Source of the DNA: Phlyctochytrium arcticum
Taxonomy: Eukaryota > Chytridiomycota > Chytridiomycetes > Chytridiales > Chytridiaceae
Assembly: GCA_025602905.1 (NCBI GenBank)
Contig: JAHLKI010000010.1
Span: 434,001 to 498,000 of the forward strand
Direction of reading: 5' to 3'
Length of the DNA: 64,000 nucleotides
Below are positions 1 through 10,077 of the stretch, in pieces. A model generated the notes under the pieces. It saw only the letters and a program-made list of their open reading frames with translations. It ran no database searches and was not told the origin of the DNA. The position numbers and the translations under genes were made by a program. Each line of letters begins with the position of its first letter. The stretch's first letter is position 1.

Positions 1-1151
1 ATTAAATCCCATTCCGTACACCCGAGTTCAGTCGCATACATTATGCAGTGGCTTATAGAACCTAACAGCTCCATATCAACCAATGGATGCCCACATATCG
101 CAGCCCTTTCAAAATGGTGCAATATGTGAGAAACCGGATAAGTCAAATTTTTCACATGCTGAGGCCCCCAACTTGCTGTGCTGATGATAAAAATAGCTCC
201 ACGCATCTTCAGCAGTGCGCTTTGGTCGCCAAGAGACATCAAACGCAAAAGCTTGTCGGTCACTTTGTACACTTTATGTGATTTCAACAGGTTGCGCGTA
301 ATTCCCCAAGTTATCTGAGTATGTGCCCCCAAATTGATTGTCGCACACAGAGTATCCGCAATGGCATGTAACGAGGCAGATGGAGCCGTACCGTAACGGA
401 CTGCGGTATCCAAAAGATTCAGCACGTCCGTGATAATCAGGTTATCAGTTGTTTCGGCCGCTATATAACAGCAACTATTGATCAGGCTAGCAATATGATG
501 CTTGGGGAGACTCAGGAAGGAGTACTTGAGAACATCTGTGGCAAGGGTGATGACTTTTCGCACAGCTGCAGATGAGTTCTTGACGTTGCCGTCCTTTTTT
601 TTCTCAATGTTAACTTGCTGATTTGGAGCAAGCAATGGCAAGTTGTGCAACCATTTGCAGAGCTGTTCTCCAATCTCATCTTCCAGATCCCTTAGATCTC
701 GCCCATTCTTAATAAGGTCTCTAATGATATGGATCCTTTGGGTGGTCAAATCTTCAATCCAAACGTCGCTGACTAGCGCAGTATAAATAGAGTTACGAAG
801 CGTTTTACTCTGGGCCCCTTCGGATAAGACACATGCTTGAGCAAGGGAAAGAAGTGCTCCTTGAACGTCTTTAGAGTCCCCACGAAGATGGTGAAAGGCC
901 GCCTGCCACAGATACTCAATCTCGTCATTAAGGACAGTGGTTTCAATCAGATGGGCAATGGTTTGGATGGCTTCTGAGCGCTCGAGTATGGTACGATCCA
1001 CACCTGGATCAAGCTGACAAGAGAGATCATAAAGTCTGTTAAATAGGACGTCGTCAGGAGATAAGTGAGTGGAGTTCCCCGTCGACGGAGCCCGGTGCTC
1101 AGGGAGCCTTCCTTTAAACCTTTGCTTCAATCGCTCTATCGGATTTGACAT
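1..1151 (-). CDS. TSC2: Tuberin (TSC2), N-terminal part, runs off the window
   Basis: The frame opens at an ATG complementary to 1149-1151 and stays open, with no intron needed, for 383 codons to the window edge. The protein is helical and HEAT-like. Near residues 320-383 the pattern MRGAIFIISTASWG, later ELLGSISHCI and a final CTEWDL aligns with human tuberin (LRGAVFFVGMALWG, later EIVLSITRLI and VVAWDIL), the N-terminal tuberin domain. Tuberin is the GTPase-activating subunit of the TSC complex that restrains Rheb and TORC1. Its GAP domain would lie outside the window. Family recognition is from memory. TSC2 occurs in fission yeast and many early fungi, so it is not odd in itself. DBP5 lies 190 bp upstream on the same strand. 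Confidence 0.85.
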   Translation of the reverse strand, partial: MSNPIERLKQRFKGRLPEHRAPSTGNSTHLSPDDVLFNRLYDLSCQLDPGVDRTILERSEAIQTIAHLIETTVLNDEIEYLWQAAFHHLRGDSKDVQGALLSLAQACVLSEGAQSKTLRNSIYTALVSDVWIEDLTTQRIHIIRDLIKNGRDLRDLEDEIGEQLCKWLHNLPLLAPNQQVNIEKKKDGNVKNSSAAVRKVITLATDVLKYSFLSLPKHHIASLINSCCYIAAETTDNLIITDVLNLLDTAVRYGTAPSASLHAIADTLCATINLGAHTQITWGITRNLLKSHKVYKVTDKLLRLMSLGDQSALLKMRGAIFIISTASWGPQHVKNLTYPVSHILHHFERAAICGHPLVDMELLGSISHCIMYATELGCTEWDL

Positions 1152-1341
1152 CCCGGTGCGACAGATTTCGCTCGGAATTTGAATCGAGTCAAGAGTGATG
1201 CACCGGAATTCCACTCTTCCACTACGGTCATTCCACGTGACCACAAACCCTGAGCAGATTTCCCACGATCTCATATTCCAGCGGCAAAGATCGAGGAGCA
1301 CATGTATGTACATATTAAAAATTTATTGTGCCGATGCTACC

Positions 1342-3042
1342 CTATTTTACAGCCTTCTTCAAGATTGTCTCGATCTCCATGTAGCTGTCGGTTGGGACAC
1401 GAATGATTTCTCGCTTGAAGTGATCCTCAATCGCCTTCATTTGCGTGTAACTGCCTTCGTTATGCACAAAGTTGATGCTAACTCCTGTTCTGCCAAATCG
1501 TCCTGTTCGCCCAATACGGTGAAGGTAAGTCTCAAAGTCGGGGCGATGGTACACGTCCACAGGCATGTCAAAGTTGATGACCAAATTGACTTGTAAAATA
1601 TCGATACCACGAGCAATCACGTTGGTGGTGATAAGGACTTTGAATTTGCCATCACGGAAGTCATTCATGGCTTGGTCACGTTCGGCAGGGTCGAAACCTC
1701 CATGTAGCACAACGCAAACGTGGCCCTGTGCCGTTAAAGCTTCCCCGAGCCTAACAGCATCTTGTCGTTGCTAGTTCCATTATGAGTACATCAGAAGGAT
1801 AGTGAGCATATTTGAAAACTTACGCGACAGAAGATAATACTTTGTCCAATTGTCAGCAAACCATAGAGGGCGCAGAGCACTTCAGTCTTATGCTCCTCAC
1901 TTTTGCAATCCATGTAAAACTGCTTGATGCCTTCTACAGACAGCTCTTCCTGACGAAGGGAGATCATGTTTGAATTGGGAGCAAACTTGGCTGCGAATTG
2001 CCGAACAGCGGAAGGAAATGTAGCAGAGAATAGGACAATTTGACAATCAGTTGGCATGGAAGGGAATCTGGGAAATAAAAAGTTAAAAAAAGAAAAAACG
2101 TTTCGGAATCATTGACAGACTTACAGCTTTACACGTAAACTCTGATCCCCCAGTCCTTGCTGATCAAGCATGTTATCGGCTTCATCGAGCACAAAAATAC
2201 GCATGTTTGACACATCCAAGGCTCTACGCTTCATTAAATCCCAAACAGTTCCCGGTGTTCCAACAACAATGTGCTCCGTGACATTTGTACCTCGCGGTAC
2301 AGAATCCTTGATGGCAAAAGCAGTCGTGACAGAAGTGTATTTTCCCATTTCCCGGACGGCATCCATGATTTGCCTAGCCAACTCGCGCGATGGGGCCAAG
2401 CAAAGGGCCTGAGGGGCTTGCAAGGTGAAGCTCACCCGACTCAACATTGTCAAAACAAAAGCAGCAGTCTTGCCCGTTCCTGACTGAGATTGTCCGATCA
2501 TATTTTTTGGCGGGTTGGAAATCAGCATGGGTAAAGCTGTTTCCTGGATTTTTGAAGGACGCTGGAATCCCATGGCGTAAATTCCCTTCAACAAATCTGG
2601 ATGAAGACCAAGGTCTTCAAACGAGGATACAGCGGAGTAGATGGGACTATTCACATCCGCCTCCAAGTCAGCAAGCCTCACTTCGACGACTCGGGCATTG
2701 TCACTCGCTGTGGAAAGTTCCTCAACTTGTTTGGTGATCTTTTCCACGTCAGTGGCAGGCGTCTCCCACTCCCCCTCTTCCTTGGCCGCGGTTTCCTCTT
2801 TCGGCACCTCCTTCCTTTCGGGCGACTTGGGAGGAGCAGGATCGCTTTGCAGCTTGGCTTGCGAAGCAGATTGCTGAGGGGCAGCAGCAGGTTGGGATGC
2901 CTTTGGTGCGGCCGGCTCTGATTTGCCCCAACCGCCTGACGCCTAGTAAAGCCATAAGCATTGCTGACACAGAAAACACTCACTCCAATCTCACCTCTCC
3001 CCAACCGGAGTTACCGTCCGTCTTTGTGTCCCATCCAGACAT
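1342..3042 (-). CDS. DBP5: DEAD-box ATP-dependent RNA helicase DBP5 (mRNA export)
   Basis: Four exons (3042-2995, 2942-2125, 2067-1824, 1770-1342) give about 512 aa. Motifs in order: Q motif region [11 protein letters not shown], Walker A SQSGTGKT, Ia [12 protein letters not shown] as [11 protein letters not shown] as [18 protein letters not shown] near the end. The sequence around GFQRPSKIQ and the insert-free RecA2 match Dbp5/DDX19, which remodels mRNPs at the cytoplasmic face of the nuclear pore with Gle1 and Nup159. The N-terminus is Ala/Pro/Glu-rich. The start ATG begins [10 protein letters not shown]; its small first exon is joined in phase 0 to a second exon that repeats GGWG. It is divergent from the ADAM gene downstream on the plus strand, about 230 bp apart. 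Confidence 0.95.
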
Positions 3043-3282
3043 TGTGTACAGATCTTCAGTTCAACCAGTGGATGATCTACTCTTCCCTCGGGTTTCTGTG
3101 TGGGAAGGAAGCAGCCACGAAGGTTCGATCACACTGAAACCATTAGAACCGCGCTTCGCGTCAGCATTGCAACCGGACTCCGATTTCCTTGAGCGTCGAA
3201 ATTGAGATGCCCAATCTGGCCTCAATAGACATGATATCAAGACCAATTAGCTCGCAAATACAACCAGAAAGTAAATGAACAG

Positions 3283-6073
3283 TTATTTTGCGTCACACGT
3301 CACGTCGCTTATATTTGGTGTATGTAGGACGTCGTCCGCAAGTCGTCCTAAATGCCTTTTCGCTTGCTACATCAAGCGCTCCCCATCAACGGCGATCTGA
3401 AAGCGGAGAAGATGTTTGGGAGGTCCGTATAAAGGGAGAGAAAACTATCCTTACGCTTGAGTTGCAACCAAATGTGGAGCTGGCAAACCATGTTTTATAT
3501 GGAAGCATCTTGCCTGACGGTCCAGTGGATCCCTTGATCTTTTACAAGGGCATTGTCAAGGGTCAACCTGAGTCCGTGGTTCGACTTACAGTGATGGGAG
3601 ATGGACTTTATGAGGGCAGAATTTCCTATTTCGACGATCAGGGCGTTCGCAAAACCGTTACACTGGAGCTTTTCTCGTCTTCTACACCTGGCCAAATGGA
3701 TATGATCATGTATGAGGATCATGACATTGCAGACTTGGCAGTTCGTAATACAACTTGCACGGAAGTCTATGGCCCACCCCTGCACGAAGTTCCAACCTCC
3801 GACCCAATCGGAGTAACGGGACAGGGTAGTGTCATCTTTGGAACAAACGAAACCAGCCGTGTAAAGCTGGCATCACAACCAAAGATAGTTTCTTTTGCAA
3901 GCGGGACCGGCAGGGATTGCCCGGTCGCATTGGTGGCAGACTTGACATTCAGCAGAGTGTTCGGGACCAGTACGGAAAGAGTCATGCTTTCGCTTCTGAA
4001 TGATGTTGGTAGTATTTATCTTGAAAACTTCAATGTCAATACTCCTGTCAGGTAAAGGGCAACTGGGGCATTTTTGAAGCTCTAACTCACGGCTGAGCAT
4101 CCTACAAGCTATGTTTACGTTGTTCGCTCACAGAATGATGTTACGGGTTTCGGCACCTCTGCGACAACAGCGGAAGATATCTTGACGCAAGTGAGGCCTA
4201 ACTTGAAACGTACCTCCACTTCATTCCGTTGATTTTTTTGTATTAGCTTTCAGACGCGGTCTATGCAAAAAAGTTCCCAAATATGCCATCTGCGTGCCTA
4301 TGGCACTTGATGACCTTCCAGGACTTCTCCGGGACGCTGGGTTTGGCATATGTACAAACTACTTTGCTCTACTCACTACATGCAGCTGATGAGCTTTTGT
4401 CAAGGTGGGAAAGAAAGGATACCTCGGCGGTATTTGCTCTGCGCGAGGCTACAACTCAGGAATTTCCACTCCAGTGGCTCCCAATGAAGTCATGATTTCG
4501 CGCGTATGCCACAATCGAAACGATTCGTTTTCGACACAATGTCCTGATATATCAAACAGGCAACTTTTGTCGTGACAGTCGCGCATGAAATGGGTCATGG
4601 AATGGGCTCGTGGGTTCCAGCTTTCTTCTCTCGAGATGTGCTTCTGATCAAAAGACTTACAGATCTCATGGTTTGTCCCCGCAAAGTCTATGCGACCTGC
4701 ATCAATAATTGAGATATAACAAACAGATTCAGTGGCACCATGCATACCAGCGGAGGTAAGCAAATAACTTGACCTCGTACATGAGCCGTACAAACCAAAA
4801 TCCTCGCCAGCGTTATATCATGTATCCATCCGCTTCTGTGTCGGCCAACTCCCGGAATTTTTCCCCATGTTCCAAAACAAGTATAGGCACGGCTTTAAAC
4901 GAAATTGCTAATTGCTTCGTGACACGAGATTCCGTAGCGGTACGTTCATCGTACGATCCCATCTTTCCACTGCTGAAGCATTCTGCACTTCTAGGGGCTG
5001 GAAAGCAACGCAACGGTGGACTTTTGGTATTCGGCTGGTTTCACTGGTGAGCAAATACTATACTCCATGAACATCTTGAACCTTTTGATGACAGCTGTCC
5101 AGCCGAGGATCAGTGCCAGGTCACTACAAATCTCCCAGGCGCACCGGCAGGCGCCTACAGAGAGTGCGCAGAGTATAATGATGGTTGCGACCTAGTTTGC
5201 AAGGTAAACACGCTCCGTCAGCCTGTTTATGAATTTGATGAAACCAACGCGAATCACCATAGGATTCGACCGATCCGAGTAGCACTTGTGGAGTATTTGG
5301 TACTCAAAATGGGGGCTTGCGTGCCAGGAAGGATGGAAGTCTCTGTGGACTGCCAGGGAGTATGAAGGTCTGCCTTGGAGGGGTTTGCGGTACTGACACT
5401 CGTACTGGAATCTGTGACCGGTAAGCTTGCATGATACAGAGTCATTATACGGTGCAATGTGCTAAAACAAGAGTCAGGACATCGCCTTGCTGTTCAGAGT
5501 ATGGCATCAAACGGAGCTCTGGCTATGTATGCAGAAATGCGACTGCTTCAGAGACATGTCAGTTTGACTTCTCCTGCAATGGTAGCTCAGGCAGTTCTAC
5601 GGCATGTAATGTACCTCGCAACAAAAGAGTCGGAACGGCGTGTCAATTGCCCAATACCGCCTGTGAGCCAGGTCTCAATCAAAATGTTTGCGGAATTTGC
5701 GGCAATGGCACATATACAGGTCAATGTCTAGTTCAGAACTCTACCGGGGCTCCTCGTATAGCTTTGGACTTTACGGACTGGGCCCGTGTCGGTAAGCTGT
5801 TTCTTAGCGAACGCTTTAACGTTGGGAAAAACATCTTACCCGTCCCGTACAGGGGTGGTTGGTGCTGATCTAAACACCGTGAGTGTCACACGTTCAGCGA
5901 CAGTGACGCCAACAGCAACGGGGGGCCCCGGATCCGGGATCATAACGTTTTTTAGTGGAAGCAATTTGACGATAATTGCTGGAGTAGGTGTTGGTGTTGC
6001 CTTGATTTTCCTAGCCACGGTGGTATTCTGCCTTCAAAGACGCCGCAAACGCAGAGATCGGGAGGAGCAATGA
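3283..6073 (+). CDS. ADAM10/17-like membrane metalloprotease (5' end unresolved)
   Basis: Exons modelled: ?-4051, 4109-4190, 4247-4351, 4405-4503, 4560-4609, 4663-4670, 4727-4755, 4811-5046, 5095-5203, 5263-5420, 5472-5791, 5853-6073. Order of parts: prodomain, metzincin domain, ADAMTS-like cysteine-rich segment (CAEYNDGCDLVC), disintegrin-like Cys segment, one membrane helix (about 5950-6020) and a basic tail. The zinc site reads HEMGHGMGSSHD and is followed by the Met-turn IMYPSAS. TLGLAYVG and IMYP closely resemble ADAM17/ADAM10. The usual CGNG loop at the start of the disintegrin domain is not visible. The reading frame is open from 3279 but has no in-frame ATG, so a first exon with the signal peptide is missing from my model. 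An ATG at 3275 is possible but fits poorly. Function inferred: shedding of cell-surface proteins. Confidence 0.8.
4663..4670 (+). other. 8-nt micro-exon carrying the third zinc-ligand His codon
   Basis: Within the ADAM10/17-like gene the exon ending at 4609 (GGC TC) is followed by a 53-nt GT-AG intron, an 8-nt exon, a 56-nt GT-AG intron and the exon at 4727. Only this arrangement restores the metzincin consensus HExGHxxGxxHD in one frame. Both introns have lengths typical of this window. Read-through of the first intron instead gives a protein without the third histidine and soon a stop. Confidence 0.65.
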
Positions 6074-6378
6074 TATTTACCGCGGCGCCTCATCAAAGCT
6101 CTCCACGATCTCTTATGTTCATAGAAACTTGCTGGTACTCTGTATGTATTTTGTTTGGAATGGCCGAACATCGGATCATTTGCATTTTGACTTCTATTAC
6201 TCCGATGCTGACATAAGTCACAAAACTATATGTATGACTGTGCCGCCTCTGGTCGGGCTGTTGGGCTCTCAACTCTCGCGATTCTGTGCAGAATCCGTCA
6301 ATCACATTTACATTCCAGGGTGTTTTTACAGGAAGATATATGCTTCGGTGAGGCCGCTAGGGTAGCAGATTTGCAGAG
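6074..6378. other. Intergenic, 3' end of ADAM gene and TAF12 promoter
   Basis: Three hundred bases with no convincing coding frame. Short open frames here have no recognisable product. The stretch must hold the ADAM 3' UTR and the TAF12 promoter and 5' UTR. Confidence 0.5.
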
Positions 6379-9300
6379 ATGTCCGAGCCACTCTTTACGG
6401 TACCAAATACCTCTATGGTTAGTGCGCAACAAGCTCTACTTCACCAACAGCAGCAGATGCAACAACAGCACCACCAGCAGCAACAGGCTCAACAGCAAGC
6501 TCAACAGATGCAGCACTTACAGCAGCAGCAACAACAACAGCAAGGGCAAGGGCAGTATCAAGCTGTTGCGCCTCGTCCGTCTCCTCAAATTCGCCCTGGA
6601 AGCGTGATGTCCCCAAATCCACAATTATTATCTCCAGGAGCGTCGCTAATGACACCAGGCAGCGCTGGCTCGCCGCAGATGAATGTTGGGGCGATCAGTG
6701 CTCGTCCCGGTTTTGCACAGAATATGGCTGCTGCAGCCGCAAGGGGTCGAGGACGGGGTCGAGGCCGCGGAGTTATGCCACCACATACTGGATTAGTGGC
6801 TGGAAGTATGCCGGGAGTGGTAGCTCAGCTGGGTTATGCTGCGGGACAAATGGCCATGCCCGCTTTCCAACAGATGCAAATGCCGGGTCAATTCTCTCCA
6901 CGATCGTTGCCGACAAATCTAACTCCGCAGGCGGCGTTGCAACAACAACTTCTGATGCATCGGCAATTGGCACTCCGACAGTTGCAACAGCAGCAGCAGC
7001 AGCAACAGCAACAGGCCCAACAAGCTCAACAGGCGCAGCATCAGGTGCAGCAACAGCAACAGCAGCAGCAACACGCCCAACAACAACATTTAGTTCAACA
7101 GGCCCAACAGCAAGCGCAAGCGCAAGCTCAAGCAAATGCCACACAAGCCGCATCAGCAGCCATGCTTCATGCATCAAATTTTGCGACCCAACAGTTGAAT
7201 GCACAGCAGATCGGGCAACCTGTATCTCAGGCCCAAGCCCAGCAACTTCAGGCAGGGTTACTCGCTAGCCGCCCTTTGTCGCAAATGCAACAAATCTCCC
7301 AACTCCAACAACAGCAACATCGACCACTTCAGCTGAGTGCGCAACAGCTACAGCAGTTGCATCACTTCCAGCTTCAACAACAGGCGGCACGAAATCAACA
7401 GTTAGCAGCAGCAGCAGCTGCTGCTGCTGCTGCCTCAAATGGTTCCGGTGCAATTCCTACCACGTCAATGTTGAGTAATGCGACGCAAAATGCGTTAGCA
7501 AATAGTAACGTGGCTCGTCCTGCGCTTTCTGCCGCCATGGCGCGTCCTCCAAACACTGTTAGTGCTCAACATATCTCTCAATTACAAGCGGCTGCTACCG
7601 CTCAACCCCCAGCCATCACGGATCAGGAGAAGGAAGTTGTAATACAAATTTTTGGTTGGCGGCGAAGTCTGACACAGCTCACGGCGGAAGCGCACCGTGA
7701 GACATCGCCCGAACGTAAAGCACAGTATATCGCGCAATTCAACCGTCTCAAGCAGCAAATGCAACAGGCAGTGGAAACCATGTCTGAGAATCAGAAGGCA
7801 TTCTATCGATTCTGTGTCCAGAAACAGATTCAACAAATGCACGCAAGAGGGGCGCTGCAAGCTGCTGTTAGACCACAGCTGGCGCAACAGCAACCCGGTG
7901 TTGGTGGTGCAACTAGCCTACCGGCAAACATTCCTCCTCATCTAGCGGCCGCTATCCGTCCAGGCCTCAATGCTGTCCGGCCCGCAGCAGTGCAACCCCG
8001 ACCCTCTGGCGGTGTTCAATCGTTAAGTTCCCAAGCTCAAATACCAAATCAATCTACCCATATACCCGGTGCACCACAACAGCAGCAACAGCAACAAACA
8101 CCCATGATGGCTCCTCAACAGATACCTCCAACCGCAATGTCTATGGCAAATGCCCAACTTTCCCTACCTGTTTCACAACACCTTGCACCATCACAGGCTA
8201 TGTCCCCGGCTCAACAAGCCAATAGTGCAATGGCCAATACCCGTTCACCAGCCATGTCCCAAGCGCAGATGCAACAACAACAGCAGCAACAGCAGCAGCG
8301 GATGAATATGGCGATTGGTCGACCGCCATTGAACCCACCCGCGATCCGGCCGGCTGGTCCGGCCCAACAGAATCCAATGGCACCCCGAATAGCAACGTCC
8401 ATTGCTCCCGCGGCTACCGGCCCTGTCATAACACCCACGCGAGTTGTTCCGCCAGGACCAGTTACGCCGTCCGCTCCCCAACGCCCAGGTATGCTTCAAG
8501 CGCTCTCCATGTGTGAAAACTGAGAACCCAAACACTTACAAAAACCTTCTTGTTTTAAAAAGTGTATATTTATGCCGCCCCCGTCCCAGGTAACACTTTT
8601 CTTTCGTCCTTCATTAGCTGGTGAAAGTTATGTATTTCTGACTTTGTCGCGAAAACCAGGGACTGGATCTCCATTTGTTCCCCGCAAAGCCAGTCCTCCT
8701 CCCATTGGCGAAGAAATACCCCAAGATGCGCCTGACACTGGGTCAAATACACCCAACATGACCCTCGACTCGGTATTGGGTAAGAGGAAACTAAATGATT
8801 TGGTTGAGCAAATTGATCCCAACGAGCGGCTGGATCCTGAGACGGAAGAAGTACGTTTCAAGTTTCGAGCAACTAGTACCTATAATCTTATTAAGCACTT
8901 CTTCACCTTTTCAGTTTATGCTACATTTGGCGGATGACTTTATACTCGAGGTTACCCGACGAGCCTGCAAAAGCGCCAAGCATCGTGGATCGACTACACT
9001 TGGTGTCAAAGATTTGCAACTTGAGCTGGGTAAGTCACCCGACGCCGCATTAACTTCCAAGTCGAGTCTTAATGTTCCGGTTGTCACACAGAACGGAATT
9101 GGAATCTTCGGATACCCGGCTACGCGCACGAAGTTCGCCCAACAAAACGAACAACTCATAGCAACTCCCATATGTCAAGATTATCAATCATCCATCGCCA
9201 GCGACAGTTGGACACAAGCAAGCGGAGGGCGGCAGCTCTGGCCAAAGCTGCGGCATTGTTATCAGAGGCTGCTGGTCCTCTGGGCAAGGACAAACCCACT

Positions 9301-9522
9301 ACTACTATCACGCCAATATCAAAGGACAGTACTCTTGAACTTAGTTCCAAGGAGACAATAGGATCAACCCACTCATCATCTACCCCCACCTCGCCATCTA
9401 CCGATCACAAAACCCTACCCCCTCATCCGTCTAATAAGCGCCGCGCTTCCGATGAGTTTGCGCAGCGTCCATCTGTACATGACAAAAAACGCGTTGGCTC
9501 CTGTTTAGTAAATCCCATTTAA
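6379..9522 (+). CDS. TAF12: TFIID/SAGA subunit TAF12 with very long Q-rich N-terminus
   Basis: Four exons (6379-8488, 8660-8850, 8915-9029, 9092-9522) give about 948 aa. The first 700 residues are Gln/Ala/Pro-rich, with pure Gln and Ala runs and a small charged island (about residues 413-490). The C-terminal third carries the TAF12 histone fold: FMLHLADDFILEVTRRAC, then STTLGVKDLQLELERNWN and IPGYAHEVRPTKR, which align with human TAF12 (LLQVADDFIENVV, STLEVKDVQLHLERQWN, IPGF). TAF12 pairs with TAF4 in TFIID and with ADA1 in SAGA. The family fold is certain; the length exceeds that of yeast TAF12 (539 aa). The exon 1 frame reads on into its intron for 11 more codons, so a single-exon call would truncate the protein and lose the histone fold. 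Confidence 0.93.
6979..7116 (+). repeat. CAG/CAA polyglutamine tract in TAF12
   Basis: Dense CAG and CAA codons with scattered GCC/GCT (Ala) codons encode several Gln runs of 8-9. Related runs lie at 6430-6550 and 8270-8300, and a GCA/GCT run (ten Ala) near 7405-7435. CAG and CAA are mixed, which limits slippage but still makes this a likely length-polymorphic site. Confidence 0.85.
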
Positions 9523-10077
9523 TTTCTAAAAACTATTCCGATCACCTGAAGTATTGTATCTTGACTTGACATCGCTCCCACTCATAACATCAACCGTCAT
9601 CACATACTTATTAGTGCGTGGTTTAAATTCGACGGAGCGCACCACAATGTAGTTAGCCATTTTTCAATTTCCCTAAAATCAAGAATTCCCTTCAACCCAA
9701 CCTGTCGTACCTCGTTACAAGCATGCCATAGTCAAATCACCCATCGCAAAATTAACCCTGCACTATTATTCTGTGGTTATGGTTCACATTTCATGACTCT
9801 ATTTCTCAAAATGGAGATTACACCCAAAATTTTCCCACGCAAAAGGACGCTTGACTCAAAGGGTGTAGAAAATGCACATTTTAACAAATTTCGTAGCAGA
9901 CCAAAATATCATCACCTATTTCCTATAAAGAAAGGATAATCCACAAACACCAAAGAAAGAAAGAAAGAAAAAAGTAAAGAAAAGTCATATATACAAAAAT
10001 CACATAACATATGTGTCATGGTTCAAAGAAGTAGTGAAGAAGGGGGGGATATAACAACACACATAAAGAAAACATAT
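9523..10077. other. Convergent 3' intergenic region with AAAG microsatellite
   Basis: AT-rich spacer between the stop codons of TAF12 (+) and the second ADAM gene (-). It holds a short AAAG-type purine run at about 9952-9986. No open frame or RNA gene was recognised. Confidence 0.6.

Noticed and set aside
1195..1596. Plus-strand frame of 133 codons
   Set aside because: Mostly antisense to the last exon of DBP5; no motif.
3205..3320. ATG at 3275 as start of the ADAM10/17-like protein
   Set aside because: It joins the main frame only through a 91-nt intron that would delete the likely prodomain start and gives no convincing signal peptide.
6419..8535. Long minus-strand frames rich in Val, Ala, Leu opposite TAF12
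   Set aside because: They are the complement of CAG/CAA glutamine codons and have no independent support.
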